Shown: positions 62,231 through 64,000 of the stretch, piece by piece | Layout of the letters: each line of letters opens with the position of its first letter | Position numbering within the stretch: the first letter of the stretch is position 1 | Assembly: GCF_019097595.1 (NCBI RefSeq) | Contig: NC_080716.1 | Location: forward strand, 26,731,401-26,795,400 | Reading direction: 5' to 3' | DNA: 64,000 bases | Origin: Hemibagrus wyckioides | Lineage: Eukaryota; Chordata; Actinopteri; Siluriformes; Bagridae | Position numbers and translations under genes: made by a program | The notes under the pieces: generated by a model | The model's database searches: none | What the model was told of the DNA's origin: nothing | Seen by the model: only the letters and a program-made list of their open reading frames with translations

Positions 62231-62840
62231 GTGTATGTAGGTGTATATATTCGTATGTGTGTGTATATCATGCAGTATAATAGACCTGTAAAATGCTAGT
62301 TTTGCATGTAACTTGTGAGCTAGGTCCTGTGTCATACACATTACATTATTACAGCATAAAAATACCGGACACTCTTTACACTTTGGCGGTATCTGCCATG
62401 ACAAAGTAAGTCATGCTTGCAAAACTGAACTCAGGACTGTAATCAAAAACTGACTAGTTATTAGCTCTATTAACTAAGCTCATTATCAAACTGGATTTTT
62501 TCAAATGTATAAAATAATATAAAGCATTTGTGTCTACGCACCATGTTCAACAGCTATTTAATTAGATTCTTGTTGAATTCTTCTTGGATTTTGTAAGTAG
62601 CCCAAATGTTTCGTTTTCTAAATGTAAGCCCTCATTTATGTTTTTCAAGCATGAAAAGCGAGCATGGTATTACCTGCTTGGCAGCACAGACAAGGGAAGG
62701 TAAGAGAAAGACATATGGTTTCCCTGCGTCAAAGTCAGACAGCTACCAATCTACAACATGGGTTAAATTTTACAACAAATGCAAAAACACACGCTAGGTA
62801 TGAGAACATTTATTTATTTTTGTAATTCAGTTATTAACAT
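62231..62840. other. Intergenic
   Basis: No convincing exon. An open stretch of 63 codons at 62,606-62,797 has no recognised motif. Confidence 0.35.
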
Positions 62841-62845
62841 TTTCA

Positions 62846-63010
62846 AGCTGCAGACAGCTTTATGAAAACAATTGATTTGTTTTATTTTAAATGTCATTAA
62901 TTGAAAGCTGTAGACACAAAGCTTTATGAAAACACAACTTATTAAAACATTTTTCATAATTAAATTAATTTTATAGTTGCAGACACAAAACTTTACGAAA
63001 ACACAATTTA
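62846..63010 (+). repeat. Three imperfect direct repeats
   Basis: The unit gctgtagacacaaagcttta followed by tgaaaacacaa occurs near 62,847, 62,907 and 62,976 (spacing about 60-69 nt). Confidence 0.7.
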
Positions 63011-63117
63011 CTTAAAGCTGCTGGACCAGTAGATATTTGAGAGATGAAATCTTCTTTAAGGATTGAGTAGAGTACTGTGCATGTGCATACATGCCATAGC
63101 AAAGTCACATAAATCCG

Positions 63118-63270
63118 GATGTAGATTTAAATCCCTAATGAGCAAGCCCGAGGCGACATTGGCAAGGAAAAACTCCCTCAGGTGACGAGAGGAAGAAACC
63201 TTGAGAGGAACCAGGCTCAAAAGGGAACCCATGCTCTTCTGGGTGACACCGGATCGTGACATTATAAATT
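63118..63270 (-). repeat. LINE-tail repeat copy 3
   Basis: Inverted tail like 5,700-6,345: ccctaatgagcaagcccgagg, ttggcaaggaaaaactccct, gaaaccttgagaggaacc, gggtgacaccgg. Confidence 0.65.
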
Positions 63271-63720
63271 ACTTTTTCTCGGTCATGTACTATATATAGA
63301 TTGTACTCAGGGTTTTTTATATATAATATGTCCATTTTGAATATCAGGGAGTTACAACAGAAATTTCTATTTCAGTTACAATTCTACAATGTCCATGGAT
63401 CAACCTCAGCCAGAAACCCAGGCACAAGGTGTCTCCAGAATCATTCGGCCCACAGAGCATGCGTGGCGAACTTATCACCAAGATGTGCCGTTCTTTCACC
63501 TTTTGTGAGAAGGTGATGCCATTTCACCTGTATTTCAGATGCTGGCTACATACCTTCAGCACAGATTCACCACTCTAGAGCACTTCATGAAGGAGGACTA
63601 GAGTTTGGGATCACTTCCTTTAAAGGAAAGGATCTGCAACACTCCTGCATGTTGCCACAATCTCTCACTTGCCCCAATATCCTTCCAAACCTAGCCACAT
63701 CAACTTGCAGCCTTCTGACT

Positions 63721-63872
63721 TCAGCCAGTGCTCACTCTCTCGTAGAGGAGCACATAGGCGTCAGACGACCTCTTCTTTAAGACGTCCTCCTCAGTGGTCT
63801 GAGTGACGTCCAAGTCATTGTATGTAATCCATTGGTGAGGTCTGTGACTGGAACAATCACTCACAAAATGTC
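63721..63872 (-). CDS. Last coding exon of a ubiquitin-specific protease-like gene
   Basis: On the minus strand a strong acceptor (ctttttttccag) ends at 63,873, followed by a 152-nt exon that, with one base from the previous exon, reads GHFVSDCSSHRPHQWITYND, LDVTQTTEEDVLKK, AYVLLYERVSTG and TGA (complement of 63,721-63,723). GHF with the catalytic His, W.TYNDL.V and AYVLLYERV is the end of the USP catalytic domain, most like the USP37/26/29 group as I recall it. The Cys box and the rest lie beyond the window. 3' UTR sequence on lower coordinates shows no clear poly(A) signal before the LINE tail. A processed or partial copy is possible, but the intact splice site argues for a real exon. Confidence 0.65.
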
Positions 63873-64000
63873 CTGGAAAAAAAGACACAGCCACAGCAAT
63901 AGTACATATGGACCACTATATTTCCTTAGGTGTTACAGGTGTTTTCCTAAATAATTCCTAAACATGCAGGCTGTATTTCTAAATGTGTGCGTATGCGTTT
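63873..64000 (-). other. Intron of the USP-like gene
   Basis: Sequence upstream of the acceptor; no further exon before the window ends. Confidence 0.45.

Noticed and set aside
62606..62797. 63-codon frame between exosc4 and the USP-like exon
   Set aside because: No motif, no splice support, average composition.

Overview
This is vertebrate nuclear DNA, almost certainly from a teleost fish and plausibly a catfish-type genome; the family-level guess is weak and rests on repeat types. The evidence is intron-rich genes with GT-AG splice sites, long AT-rich introns, dense microsatellites, and typical fish mobile DNA: Tc1-like transposons, L2-like and RTE-like LINEs, Ty3/gypsy elements and tRNA-derived SINEs. 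No bacterial or phage features are present.

Region 1 (1-8,000) holds the 3' remains of a duplicated desmoglein gene. One intact exon (243-364) and a broken last-exon fragment (about 3405-3600) match the complete downstream copy. Between and after them lie a decayed Ty3/gypsy element with integrase ahead of reverse transcriptase, a Tc1 relic, an L2 fragment interrupted by a long-TIR DNA transposon, and further gypsy debris.

Region 2 (8,018-about 33,540) holds a 14-exon desmoglein-2-like desmosomal cadherin gene on the + strand. The deduced protein is 1,020 residues if a 10-nt imperfect duplication in exon 6 is disregarded; as written, that duplication breaks the reading frame in the second cadherin repeat. 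Its introns hold an RTE-like LINE with 14-bp target-site duplications, an L2 LINE carrying a nested element, a deleted Ty3/gypsy element and a Tc1 element.

Region 3 (33,540-38,200) is intergenic: a tRNA-derived SINE, a 0.8-kb AT-rich minisatellite with an 80-bp higher-order unit, and a transposon end.

Region 4 (38,220-about 56,220) is a PKA catalytic-subunit gene, closest to PRKACB: ten exons, 351 residues, an 8.5-kb first intron full of simple repeats and a 2.6-kb 3' UTR.

Region 5 (56,220-61,650) holds a 41-bp perfect inverted repeat around a TA tract, a transposon carrying a SINE, and the three-exon gene exosc4 (245 residues, RNA exosome ring).

Region 6 (61,650-64,000) holds more repeats and, on the minus strand at 63,721-63,872, what looks like the last coding exon of a ubiquitin-specific protease converging on exosc4.

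The genes do not form a functional unit: they serve cell adhesion, cAMP signalling, RNA decay and probably deubiquitination. I found no convincing previously undescribed system. The most useful leads are the desmoglein frameshift and tandem duplication, the TG-tract splice acceptors, the USP-like exon, the higher-order minisatellite and the inverted repeat. Calls rest on reading the sequence and remembered family motifs; no database search was run.
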